Positions 15,889 through 24,342 of a stretch of DNA of 30,344 nt are shown here, one piece after another (the stretch's first letter is position 1; every line of letters begins with the position of its first letter). Location of the stretch: contig CAZJHX010000133.1 of assembly GCA_964545715.1 (NCBI GenBank), positions 1 through 30,344 on the forward strand. The letters are read 5' to 3'. A program made the translations under genes and the position numbers. Under the pieces are notes generated by a model that saw only the letters and a program-made list of their open reading frames with translations, had not been told where the DNA came from and did no database searches. This stretch comes from CAZJHX01 sp964545715 (GTDB lineage Bacteria; Myxococcota_A; UBA9042; GCA-2863065).

Positions 15889-17412
15889 ATGACACGGCTG
15901 TTGACGAGCGCGGTGCTGGTCGCCGCAATGATCACGTGCGCGCGCCCGGCGATTGCCCAGGAGGTCAAGCCACCGGTCGAGACGCCCCCGCCCGAGGATG
16001 AGGACGACGGCTGGGGCGACGATGACGGCGATGACGACATCACCATCGACGACTCCGAGCTGGAGCTGGACGGCCCGCGCGCGCTCAGCCTGACGGGCTT
16101 CTTTCGCAGCGACTGGGGCTTTTGGGCGGAGCGCTTTGACGGTGAGGATCAGGGCAACGGCCGCAGCGCCTGGGCCAAGGGTCGCCAGAGCCTGGACCTG
16201 GTGCTGACGGGCAAGCAGGACTTCTTTCGGTTCATCCTGGCCGGCCACTTTGAGTACGACACGCGTTATCTGGGCGACGAGCACGGCCTGACCACGGACT
16301 TTGACGACGCGACCGGGGACGCCTACGCCTGGCAGCTTTTGCCCAGAGAGGCGCTCATGGGCTTCAGCCTGGGCCGGTTTGATCTGACTATCGGCTATCA
16401 GATCGTGGCCTGGGGCGAGGGCGACGCCTTCAGCGTGGTGGACGTGGTCAACCCCCGGGACATGCGCGAGCCGGGGCTGGCGGACCTGGACGACATCCGG
16501 ATGTCGGTGCTGGCCACGCGGCTGGGCTTCTTTATCGGCGACCACCGCATCGAGGCCATGGTGTTGCACGAGGCCAACTTCGGTCTGCGGTCGCCGCCCT
16601 TTGGCCCGTTCAGCCCGTTGCCGGCGCTGGTCGGCACCCTGGACACGCCGCTGCCGCTGGACCAGATCTTTGCGGGCAAGCAGGTGCGCTTTGTGGACGC
16701 CGAGCCGCGCTTTGCCCTGGACCAGCAACAGCCGCTGCTGCGCTGGGTCTACAAGGGCCCGGGCATCGACCTGGGCGCCTATGCCGCGTACGTCATGGAC
16801 AAGCAGGGCACCATCGCGCTGCCCGATCCGGCCGCCATCCTGGACCCAACGGCCAAGACGGTCGACCTGACTCTGGAGCACCCCTTTTACACGGTGCTCG
16901 GCACCAGCGGCGCCTGGGCGTGGGAGTCCCTGCTGGTGAAGTGGGAGGCCGGCACCCAGCTCCAGCGCAGCTTCAACGTAGAGGACAACTCCGGCGGCGT
17001 CCCGTCTCTGGGCACCGAGGAGGCGACCACCATCGACGCGATGGTCGGCCTGACCTACACCCCGTTTACCGATCTGATGCTGGGTCTGGAGTTCAGCAAG
17101 TCGACCTTCATAAACGAGCCCGACGGCCTGCTCTTCCCAGCAGACCTCCCCTTCACCGCCTTTCGCCTGTCCTATCGCCTGCTCAAAGAGCGCCTGAGAC
17201 TAGCCGCCGCTTTCAGCATGTTCGGACTGACCACGGCCGACGAGATAGGCTTCCTCGCCCGAGCCGAAGCCAACTACGAGCTGAGAGACGGCTTCAAACT
17301 GGGCCTTGGCTACGTGCACTATTTCCCCAGCGAAGACCTGGGCCCGGCCAGCGGCCTGGGCGATCACGACCAGCTCTTCTTCAAGCTGCGCTGGGACTTC
17401 ACGCTGCTGTAG
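15889..17412 (+). CDS. Outer-membrane beta-barrel protein of the MMPL export cluster (DUF1302-like)
   Basis: A 507-residue exported protein. The signal peptide covers about 1-24 (cleavage near AIAQ-EV). A very acidic, Pro-rich segment (about 30-60) contains DDGWGDDD around Trp42. The rest is a run of amphipathic, aromatic-rich beta strands (examples GFFRSDWGFWAERF and GEFEYDTRY-like alternation), and the last strand ends LFFKLRWDFTLL, as expected of a barrel inserted by the Bam machinery. It resembles DUF1302-type outer-membrane proteins that accompany MMPL exporters; I infer a porin or lipid-acceptor role. The GAGGA ribosome site at 15874-15878 lies in the 3' arm of the structured element, so translation may depend on its folding. 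It converges on the STAS-like gene with only 16 bp between stops. Confidence 0.8.
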   Translation: MTRLLTSAVLVAAMITCARPAIAQEVKPPVETPPPEDEDDGWGDDDGDDDITIDDSELELDGPRALSLTGFFRSDWGFWAERFDGEDQGNGRSAWAKGRQSLDLVLTGKQDFFRFILAGHFEYDTRYLGDEHGLTTDFDDATGDAYAWQLLPREALMGFSLGRFDLTIGYQIVAWGEGDAFSVVDVVNPRDMREPGLADLDDIRMSVLATRLGFFIGDHRIEAMVLHEANFGLRSPPFGPFSPLPALVGTLDTPLPLDQIFAGKQVRFVDAEPRFALDQQQPLLRWVYKGPGIDLGAYAAYVMDKQGTIALPDPAAILDPTAKTVDLTLEHPFYTVLGTSGAWAWESLLVKWEAGTQLQRSFNVEDNSGGVPSLGTEEATTIDAMVGLTYTPFTDLMLGLEFSKSTFINEPDGLLFPADLPFTAFRLSYRLLKERLRLAAAFSMFGLTTADEIGFLARAEANYELRDGFKLGLGYVHYFPSEDLGPASGLGDHDQLFFKLRWDFTLL

Positions 17413-17428
17413 TTGTTTGGCCCTGTCG

Positions 17429-17833
17429 TTACTGAGGCTGCAAGGTCTTGAGCCACCGCTCGGCGGCTTCGGCCGTGGTGAAGAGGCGCACCGGATAGAG
17501 CGGCTTGCTCACGCGGAGAAAGAAGTTGCCGATCATCGCGGAGACCGGTGATCCCACGACGGCGCCCATCGCCTGGACGGCGGCGGCGAACTCGGGGCCG
17601 GCGCCAAACGCGCGCGACTCGGCATCCGCCTTCTTCAAGTGCGTGACGTCCGCCAGCACCAGGACCTTCTCTCCGGCGCCCAGCTCCCGGTAGATCGCCA
17701 ACACCGCCTTGACGTGGGCAAGATCCGACACCGAGCCCGGCTTGTCGGTGTAGCGTGCGATCTTGTCGGCGCCGTACACGATGGTCGCGTTGCGGAGGTC
17801 AAAGGTCTTTTCGATGGAGAGCCTCTTTGTCAC
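17429..17833 (-). CDS. STAS/SpoIIAA-like small protein
   Basis: A 134-residue soluble protein, no signal peptide. The alternating strand-helix pattern, the EKVLVLADVTHLKKADAESR core and the C-terminal FTTAEAAERWLKTL helix resemble stand-alone STAS-like proteins that follow a conserved 'ADxxxL' strand with a modifiable-looking segment. The function is unknown; such proteins are often regulatory partners. The start is GTG at 17833, with no Shine-Dalgarno. A 6-bp inverted repeat sits directly upstream of the start. A GNAT gene lies 41 bp upstream on the same strand, so the two may be cotranscribed. The fold call is moderate. Confidence 0.65.
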   Translation of the reverse strand: MTKRLSIEKTFDLRNATIVYGADKIARYTDKPGSVSDLAHVKAVLAIYRELGAGEKVLVLADVTHLKKADAESRAFGAGPEFAAAVQAMGAVVGSPVSAMIGNFFLRVSKPLYPVRLFTTAEAAERWLKTLQPQ

Positions 17834-17834
17834 G

Positions 17835-17851
17835 ATCAGCGTTAAGCTGAT
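17835..17851. promoter_or_regulatory. Inverted repeat ATCAGC-GTTAA-GCTGAT before the STAS-like gene
   Basis: Perfect 6-bp arms around 5 bp end two bases before the GTG start at 17833. It could be an operator, or an RNA hairpin occluding a start that has no Shine-Dalgarno. Only the symmetry is seen; the role is inferred. Confidence 0.35.
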
Positions 17852-17874
17852 CTATGCACGCAAGGATGCTCTGG

Positions 17875-18513
17875 TTATGAATCAGGTGCAACTATAGTGT
17901 TACGGAACATCAACCAGCAGGGCGGAGCCACCGGATTGGGGCTAACCTTATCGGTGACGGCAAAGCCGAAGCGCTCGTAAAAGGCTAGATTGGCCCGATT
18001 GGTGGTCTCCAGACATACCGGCACGCCGTCGCGGTCCGCCAGGGCGCAGACGTGTCGCAGCATGTGCCCGCCAAGGCCGCGGCCCTGAGCACCTGGATGA
18101 ACGCCGGCGATGCACACGTACCAGTGCGGTGTGTGAGGGTGATCCTTCTCGATGCGCGCAAAGATCCGCAGCGCGCCCAGCAGACGGCCCAGCGGGGGAC
18201 GATCCGCCGGCGACCGGATCAGGCGCCGCCAGGCAAACGGTACCGTTCGGCGCAGCGGCAGCGGCTGCGCGCCCGGCGGCGACAGGCCGAGCACCGCGGT
18301 AAAGTCCGCCGTCGCATAGACGTGCCCATCGGCCACCAGCAGCCCCAGCGTGTCGCGCATAAAGCCGTCCAGCCAGCGCCGGCGCCGATCGCCGTCCGGC
18401 TCGACCCACGCGTAGAACGGATCGTCGTGCATCGCCAGGCTCAGCGTCTCGCCCGCGGCCGTCAGATCCGCCGGCGCCAGCACGCGCAGCCCGTTGTCGC
18501 CGTCGCCAGACAC
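17875..18513 (-). CDS. GNAT-family N-acetyltransferase
   Basis: A 212-residue cytoplasmic acetyltransferase. The acetyl-CoA site is visible as VHPGAQGRGLGGHML (about residues 146-160), preceded by the WYVCIAGV strand. It is followed by CLETTNRANLAFYERFGF, the standard GNAT C-terminal motif. The N-terminal part (LSLAMHDDPFYAWVEPD) is like GNATs acting on small molecules; the substrate is unknown. The start is GTG at 18513 and no longer in-frame start exists. A TATGAT box six bases upstream suggests a leaderless transcript. It is divergent from the oxygenase-like gene, with 38 bp between starts. Confidence 0.9.
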   Translation of the reverse strand: MSGDGDNGLRVLAPADLTAAGETLSLAMHDDPFYAWVEPDGDRRRRWLDGFMRDTLGLLVADGHVYATADFTAVLGLSPPGAQPLPLRRTVPFAWRRLIRSPADRPPLGRLLGALRIFARIEKDHPHTPHWYVCIAGVHPGAQGRGLGGHMLRHVCALADRDGVPVCLETTNRANLAFYERFGFAVTDKVSPNPVAPPCWLMFRNTIVAPDS

Positions 18514-18519
18514 GGCGCG

Positions 18520-18525
18520 ATCATA
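18520..18525 (-). promoter_or_regulatory. -10-like TATGAT next to the GNAT start codon
   Basis: TATGAT on the minus strand ends six bases before the GTG at 18513, so a start site at normal distance would fall on the GTG itself. No -35 match is seen, so support is weak. Confidence 0.3.
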
Positions 18526-18551
18526 GCGCGTGTTAGGCTGCCACCCGACTT

Positions 18552-19028
18552 ATGGGCGCTGAGTACCGTCTGCTTCCGGCTTTTCTGTCCGGCCCCGAGA
18601 TCACCGCGCTGTGCGACGTGGTGCTGCCCTCCCAAGGGTGGCAGCCCGGCCGTCAGGGCACCGGGGACGACAAGCTGCCGCTGCGGGGCGCTCATCTCTT
18701 GGACGCGCACCCGGCACTGCAGGCGCTGTTGCAGCGCTCCCTGGTCGCGCTGGGCGTCGACGTCATCGACTGGGACTGCTACCTGCTGCGCTACCCCACC
18801 GGCGCTCAGATTCCGGCGCATCAGGACCCCACCGATCAGCATCGCCACCTGCGGCTGAACGCGGTTGCGCGGCAGGGCACCGCCGACCTGGACTGCCTCG
18901 TGCTCGGCGACGCCCCCGTCTCCCTGGCCGTGGCGGACGCGGTCGTATTTCGGCCGTACGCCACCCTGCACGCGGTTCGCGCCGTGCGTGCGCTGCGAGT
19001 CCTTTGGTCCGTGGGCTGCGTTTATTAG
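18552..19028 (+). CDS. 2-oxoglutarate/Fe(II)-dependent oxygenase-like protein
   Basis: A 158-residue protein with the prolyl-4-hydroxylase-type signature. The iron site HxD is at His90/Asp92 in PAHQDP, the distal His140 is in ATLHAV, and Arg149 sits nine residues on, in the place of the 2-oxoglutarate-binding basic residue. The HRHLRLNAV strand between them fits the family. It is short, so it is close to the bare double-stranded beta-helix core. Family members hydroxylate proteins or small molecules; the target is unknown. The ATG at 18552 has no Shine-Dalgarno. It probably heads a three-gene run with the membrane protein and the second GNAT (gap 3 bp, then a 4-bp overlap). Confidence 0.78.
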   Translation: MGAEYRLLPAFLSGPEITALCDVVLPSQGWQPGRQGTGDDKLPLRGAHLLDAHPALQALLQRSLVALGVDVIDWDCYLLRYPTGAQIPAHQDPTDQHRHLRLNAVARQGTADLDCLVLGDAPVSLAVADAVVFRPYATLHAVRAVRALRVLWSVGCVY

Positions 19029-19031
19029 CCC

Positions 19032-19856
19032 ATGAGACTGCAAAAGCTCAGATGGGTGCTGGCGGTGCTCTACGTTCTGCACATCGCGGTGTGGTGGGGC
19101 ATCGCCGCGTTTGGAGACGATCCGGATGTGCGGCGCTGGATCCCCGTCACCATCGTCATCGTGCTGGCCACACAGGCGCTCTTTGTTTTTGGCGGCGGGC
19201 GCCTGAGCCTGTGTCAGCCCATCGAGCCCGGGCGGCTCGTGGCGCCGGTCTTCATCGGATCGTTACTGATGGCGGCGCTCGTCACGGGCGGCGTCATGGC
19301 CCTGATCGAGCTGTTTGCGGCAGACGACAACGACTACGGCGGTGTGGCGCTGCTGGTGGTCATGTTCGGCGGCTGGGCCGGCTGGGCGGCGTATTTCTGG
19401 CAGCTCTCCAACCGGCTGGACCGCCTCCCCGCGGCCGAGCGCATGGTCGCCGTGCTGGCCAAAGGCAGCATCGCGGAGCTGCTCGTCACAATTCCGGCGC
19501 ACATCACGGTGATCAACCGGCCCGGCTGCCTGGTCGGCATCCTGACCGGCGCCGGGGTCGCCGCGGGCTGCTCCGTGCTGTTGTGGGTTTTTGGTCCCGG
19601 CATCTTGCTCGTCTTCTACAAGCGCCGGCAGCAACTGCTTGCCGAGCGCGCCCGGTCAGGGCGTGACAGCGCGCCGGATTCTGGGCCCGCGGTCGAGGTG
19701 GCGCTCTTTGTGGCCCTGGTCTGCACGACCGCGGTCTTTGCACGCCACGAGTACCTGCACGACACGTTTGATCACTGGGAGCCGTGGGCGGTCACCGGGC
19801 TGATCGTGGCCCTCACCGCGCGCGTCCTCTGGCGGCTTTGGCGGTACGACCGGTGA
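19032..19856 (+). CDS. Polytopic membrane protein of unknown function
   Basis: A 274-residue integral membrane protein that I cannot assign to a family. Hydrophobic segments lie at about 8-26, 37-53, 70-93, 100-125, 165-195, 222-240 and 250-270. A cytoplasmic-looking basic stretch (KRRQQLLAERARSGR, about 197-211) follows the fifth. There is no cleavable signal peptide and no transporter motif. It begins 3 bp after the oxygenase-like gene and ends overlapping the GNAT start (GTGA at 19853-19856), so all three are likely cotranscribed. Confidence 0.8.
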   Translation: MRLQKLRWVLAVLYVLHIAVWWGIAAFGDDPDVRRWIPVTIVIVLATQALFVFGGGRLSLCQPIEPGRLVAPVFIGSLLMAALVTGGVMALIELFAADDNDYGGVALLVVMFGGWAGWAAYFWQLSNRLDRLPAAERMVAVLAKGSIAELLVTIPAHITVINRPGCLVGILTGAGVAAGCSVLLWVFGPGILLVFYKRRQQLLAERARSGRDSAPDSGPAVEVALFVALVCTTAVFARHEYLHDTFDHWEPWAVTGLIVALTARVLWRLWRYDR

Positions 19857-20416
19857 GCGTCGTGCACGAGCTGCGCACCGAGCGGCTGTTGTTGCGTGGC
19901 TGGCGCGACAGCGATCTGGCGCCGTTTGCGGCCATGAACGCCGATCCACAGGTCATGCGTCACTTTCCCAGCGCTCTGGACGCCGCGGCCAGCGACGCCA
20001 TGGCCCGCCGCATCCAGGCCCAGGTGCAGCGCGTGGGCTACGGGCTGTGGGCTGTCGAGGTGCCGGACGTGGCCCCGTTCATCGGGTTTGTCGGCCTGGC
20101 CGAGCCCCGCTTCGAAGCGCCGTTCACCCCCTGCGTCGAGATCGGCTGGCGCCTGGCGGCGGCGCACCACGGTCGCGGATATGCCACCGAGGCGGCGCGC
20201 GCGGTCCTGCGCTTTGCGTTTGAGCGGGCCGGCCTACCCGAGGTCTTGTCGTTTACGGCGCCCGTCAACGTCGCGTCGCGCCGCGTGATGGAGAAGCTGG
20301 GCATGCGTCACGATCCGGCGGACGACTTCGACCACCCGCGGGTCTCCCAGGGCCACCCGCTGCGCCGCCATGTACTGTACCGAATCACCGCTGACCAGTG
20401 GCGGGCGCTAAGCTAG
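19853..20416 (+). CDS. GNAT-family N-acetyltransferase, RimJ/RimL-like
   Basis: A 187-residue acetyltransferase of the Acetyltransf_3 group. It opens with ELRTERLLLRGWRDSDLAPF, the standard RimJ/RimL-type start. The acetyl-CoA site reads WRLAAAHHGRGYATEAARA and is followed by TAPVNVASRRVMEKLGM. RimJ/RimL enzymes acetylate N-termini of ribosomal proteins, but most paralogues have other substrates. The GTG at 19853 is chosen because it overlaps the upstream stop and gives the family length; a longer reading frame upstream lies inside the membrane-protein gene. It converges on the M23 gene, the two stop codons sharing CTAG at 20413-20416. Confidence 0.9.
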   Translation: MSVVHELRTERLLLRGWRDSDLAPFAAMNADPQVMRHFPSALDAAASDAMARRIQAQVQRVGYGLWAVEVPDVAPFIGFVGLAEPRFEAPFTPCVEIGWRLAAAHHGRGYATEAARAVLRFAFERAGLPEVLSFTAPVNVASRRVMEKLGMRHDPADDFDHPRVSQGHPLRRHVLYRITADQWRALS

Positions 20417-21714
20417 CGTTGTCTTCGCCGCCGGCGCCTCTCACGGCGCTGATCCGCCTCCAGGCGGCGCCCCCTGAAGGTGTCCATGGGCGAGATCGCA
20501 AACCCGGCCAGCACCGGCTCGGGGTCGATGTGGCGGTCGTCGATGCGGATCTCAAAGTGCAGGTGCGCGGACGACTCGGAGACGCCCGTGCGCCCGACGT
20601 AGCCCAGCAGGTCACCGCGCTTGACCTTCTGGCCGGCGTGGACCTCGTAAAACTCCAGGTGCATGTACGCGCTCTTGACGTGCTCGTCGTGCTGCACCAT
20701 GACCAACAGCCCGCCCGCGCCCAGGTCGCCGGCCGGTACCTTGACCGCTTTGGCCGCCGGCATGTTGCGCGTCCCGGTCTTGAGCTGCGCGCCGGCCAGC
20801 GTGACCGTGCCGTCCGCGATGGCGTACACGGGCTCGCCCGGGTTGGAGGCAAAGTCCACGCCCCTGTGAAGCCGCCGCCCGCCGCTGCGATCGTCGCCAA
20901 ACTTGCTGGTCAGCTTGCGGGTGATGCCGTCCAGCGGGCTGCGAATGGTCAGCCCGCGGTAGCCCACCGTGTAGGCGGCGCTGCCGTGGTAGTAGCCCAG
21001 CAGCCGCCGGCGCGCGGTCAGGATCTGGTCCTCGGCGTCGGTTCCGCGCACGCGGTCGCCCCAATAGAAGTGGGAGACGGCGTGGCGATGCGGCACCCCG
21101 CCAAACGCGCTGTCGATGTCGGGGCATTGCGCCGTGATGACCTTCAAGATCGCCGCCGCGAAGTAGATGTTGGACTCCCCGCGGCGCAGCGTGCCCTTGT
21201 AAAAAGAGTGCCGCTTTGTGGGCAGGTCGTGCTGCACCCAGCCGCCCTTGCCCCGCGTCCAGTACCGATAGGCGCGCTTGATGATGTGACCCGCGTGCAT
21301 GCGCACGTTGATGGCCGCCAGCCCGTGTGAGCCGTTGTCCCCCCAGCGCGCGCGGCACAGCGAGCGCGTGTAGATGAGCGCGCCCACCGTCATCGGATCG
21401 ACCTTGAACTGGCGGCTGTAGCGCAGGATCCACTCGGCGTACAGCGGCGCACCCCGCCGGTAGTAGCGCGGGCACAGCTGCGCCAGGGCCTTGGCAAACC
21501 GGGCGTCGTCCACCTCGTCGGGCGGGGGCGGCTCGTCGGGCCAGCGGTTGAGGTCGATGAGCCCACGGCCGTTGGGGTTGACGATGCGGTCCCCCATCGG
21601 CCGGCGGCGATACCACGGCGGCGTCGGGCCTTGAACGGCGATCTGCGCGGGCGCGACGGGCGGCTGCGGTGGCGCGACAAAGGTCAGCGCCAGGACCAGC
21701 GCGAGCGCGGTCAC
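20413..21714 (-). CDS. M23 metallopeptidase with lytic-transglycosylase-like N-terminal domain
   Basis: A 433-residue secreted cell-wall enzyme. Residues 1-14 look like a short signal peptide. Residues about 85-245 resemble a lysozyme-like/SLT fold (YAEWILRYSRQFKVDPMTVG, later GLAAIN), but the usual catalytic Glu region reads IYTRSLCRARWG with no Glu, so that domain may be inactive. Residues about 255-405 are peptidase M23 with zinc and catalytic residues H283-x3-D287, H352 and H384-L-H386. M23 enzymes cut peptide cross-links of peptidoglycan. The tail (about 414-433) is extremely Arg-rich. The start is GTG at 21714, seven bases after GAGGA (21726-21722), which lies in the 3' arm of structured element copy 2. 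It is the last gene of the POT-aldolase operon. Confidence 0.9.
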   Translation of the reverse strand: MTALALVLALTFVAPPQPPVAPAQIAVQGPTPPWYRRRPMGDRIVNPNGRGLIDLNRWPDEPPPPDEVDDARFAKALAQLCPRYYRRGAPLYAEWILRYSRQFKVDPMTVGALIYTRSLCRARWGDNGSHGLAAINVRMHAGHIIKRAYRYWTRGKGGWVQHDLPTKRHSFYKGTLRRGESNIYFAAAILKVITAQCPDIDSAFGGVPHRHAVSHFYWGDRVRGTDAEDQILTARRRLLGYYHGSAAYTVGYRGLTIRSPLDGITRKLTSKFGDDRSGGRRLHRGVDFASNPGEPVYAIADGTVTLAGAQLKTGTRNMPAAKAVKVPAGDLGAGGLLVMVQHDEHVKSAYMHLEFYEVHAGQKVKRGDLLGYVGRTGVSESSAHLHFEIRIDDRHIDPEPVLAGFAISPMDTFRGRRLEADQRRERRRRRRQR

Positions 21715-21715
21715 C

Positions 21716-21878
21716 TAGGAGTCCTCGGAGAAATTGGCACAGAATCGGCGCGACGAGGCCGCGGCCAGATTGGCCGAAGGCCCCGAAGGGCGGGCCGGTG
21801 GCCCGTTCGAGGGGTCTGAGGCCAAGCTGGCCCGGGATCGTCGTGTCCGGTTCATGCGAATTTCTTCGAGGACTCCTA
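21716..21878 (-). repeat. Structured intergenic element, copy 2 (stop-stem-RBS element)
   Basis: Read on the minus strand, the 5' arm 21878-21855 pairs with the 3' arm 21739-21716 at 22 of 24 positions (mismatches A-C and C-C). The 5' arm begins with the TAG stop of the aldolase gene, which pairs with CTA. The 3' arm holds GAGGA (21726-21722), the ribosome site for the M23 GTG at 21714. Against copy 1, four stem pairs have changed on both strands: A-T to G-C at the third stop base, G-C to A-T, A-T to G-C, and C-G to T-A. The core is almost unchanged apart from loops. Orientation relative to transcription is the same as in copy 1. Confidence 0.85.
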
Positions 21879-22918
21879 ACGTACGGTCCTGAAGGCGTTT
21901 ATGGCGTGGGTCAGGGCGTCGTCGTCCACATCCAGATGTGTGACTGCGCGTAGGCGATGCGGTCCGCCGACCACTTTGACGCCGCGCTCTTCCAGCCGCG
22001 AGACGACCAGCGGGCGTCCGTCGGCCTGCAGCGCCGCCAGCGGGTGGTCGCAGTCCAAATCGAAGTAGATGAGGTTGGACTGGACGCGCTCCAGGTCCAC
22101 CGTCATGCCGTCGCAGGCGTCGATGGCCTCCGCCAGCGCCCGCGCGCGTGTGTGGTCGTCGCCCAGCCGCGCCACGTTGTGCTCCAGCGCGTAGAGCCCC
22201 GCCCCCGCGAGCACGCCCGCCTGTCGCATGCCCCCGCCGTACATCTTGCGAAAGCGATAGGCGCGGGCGATGGCTGCACTGTCGCCGACCAGCACGCTGC
22301 CGATCGGCGCGCCCAGCCCCTTGGACAAGCAGATGGAGACCGTGTCAAAGGGCGCGGCCAGCTCGGCTGCCGACCGACCCGCCGCAGCGGCGGCGTTGAA
22401 CAAGCGCGCGCCGTCCAGGTGCGTCTTGATGCCCTTGGACTGCGCCAGCGCTGTGACCTCCGCCACGTTTTGCTGCGGCAGGATGACGCCGCCGCACCCG
22501 TTGTGGGTGTTCTCCATGCAGATCAGCGTGGTGGGCGCAAAGTGCGGGTCCGTGGTCTGGTGGATCGACGCCTCCAGGCCCGGCAGCGGCAGCGTGCCGT
22601 CCGGGGTGTCGAGCAGGCGCATCTGAACGCCCGCCAACGCCGCCGCAGCGCCGCCCTCGTAGTTGAACATGTGCGAGCCGGCGTGCGCGATGACCTCGTC
22701 CCCGGACCGCGTATGCGCGCGCAACGCCAGCTGGTTGGACATCGTCCCCGACGGCACGAAGAGGCCCGCGTCCTTGCCCAACATCGCCGCCGCCCGCTGC
22801 TGCAGCGCGATGACGGTGGGGTCGTCGCCGAAGACATCGTCGCCCAGGGGCGCGTCCATCATGGCCGCCCGCATCCCGGCGCTGGGCCGGGTGACGGTGT
22901 CGCTGCGCAGGTCGACGA

Positions 22919-22922
<4 letters not shown>
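21876..22922 (-). CDS. ltaE: Low-specificity L-threonine aldolase
   Basis: A 348-residue PLP enzyme of the beta-eliminating lyase family, which splits L-threonine or allo-threonine into glycine and acetaldehyde. It starts VDLRSDTVTRP as expected. FVPSGTMSNQLAL and AHAGSHMFNYEGG (His84 stacks on PLP in the family), HLDGAR (Asp170, binds the pyridine nitrogen) and SICLSKGLGAPIGS (Lys201, the Schiff-base lysine) are all present. The GTG start at 22922 is supported by GGAGG (22930-22934) and by a GTGA overlap with the transporter stop. The symbol is by family resemblance. The TAG stop lies at the base of the structured element, then M23 follows. Confidence 0.94.
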
Positions 22923-24259
<1,337 letters not shown>

Positions 24260-24286
24260 CAAGTCCCCTACAGCGGTCCGCAACCC

Positions 24287-24315
24287 GGTTTAGACGGTTT
24301 TGTGCTAGCCTTCAA
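24287..24315 (-). promoter_or_regulatory. Candidate promoter of the POT-aldolase-M23 operon
   Basis: On the minus strand TTGAAG (24315-24310) and TAAACC (24292-24287) are 17 bp apart, with partial consensus matches. It lies in the 83-bp gap between divergent starts at 24259 and 24343, where the lipoprotein gene must also have its promoter. Confidence 0.3.
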
Positions 24316-24342
24316 CCCATCATGCGGCGACGGAGGGCGGTG

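Noticed and set aside
15781..16881. Minus-strand frames running through structured element copy 1, sharing a peptide with frames through copy 2
   Set aside because: The shared peptide only reflects the duplicated DNA element. The frames have no ribosome site and extend into real plus-strand genes, so I do not call the element protein-coding.
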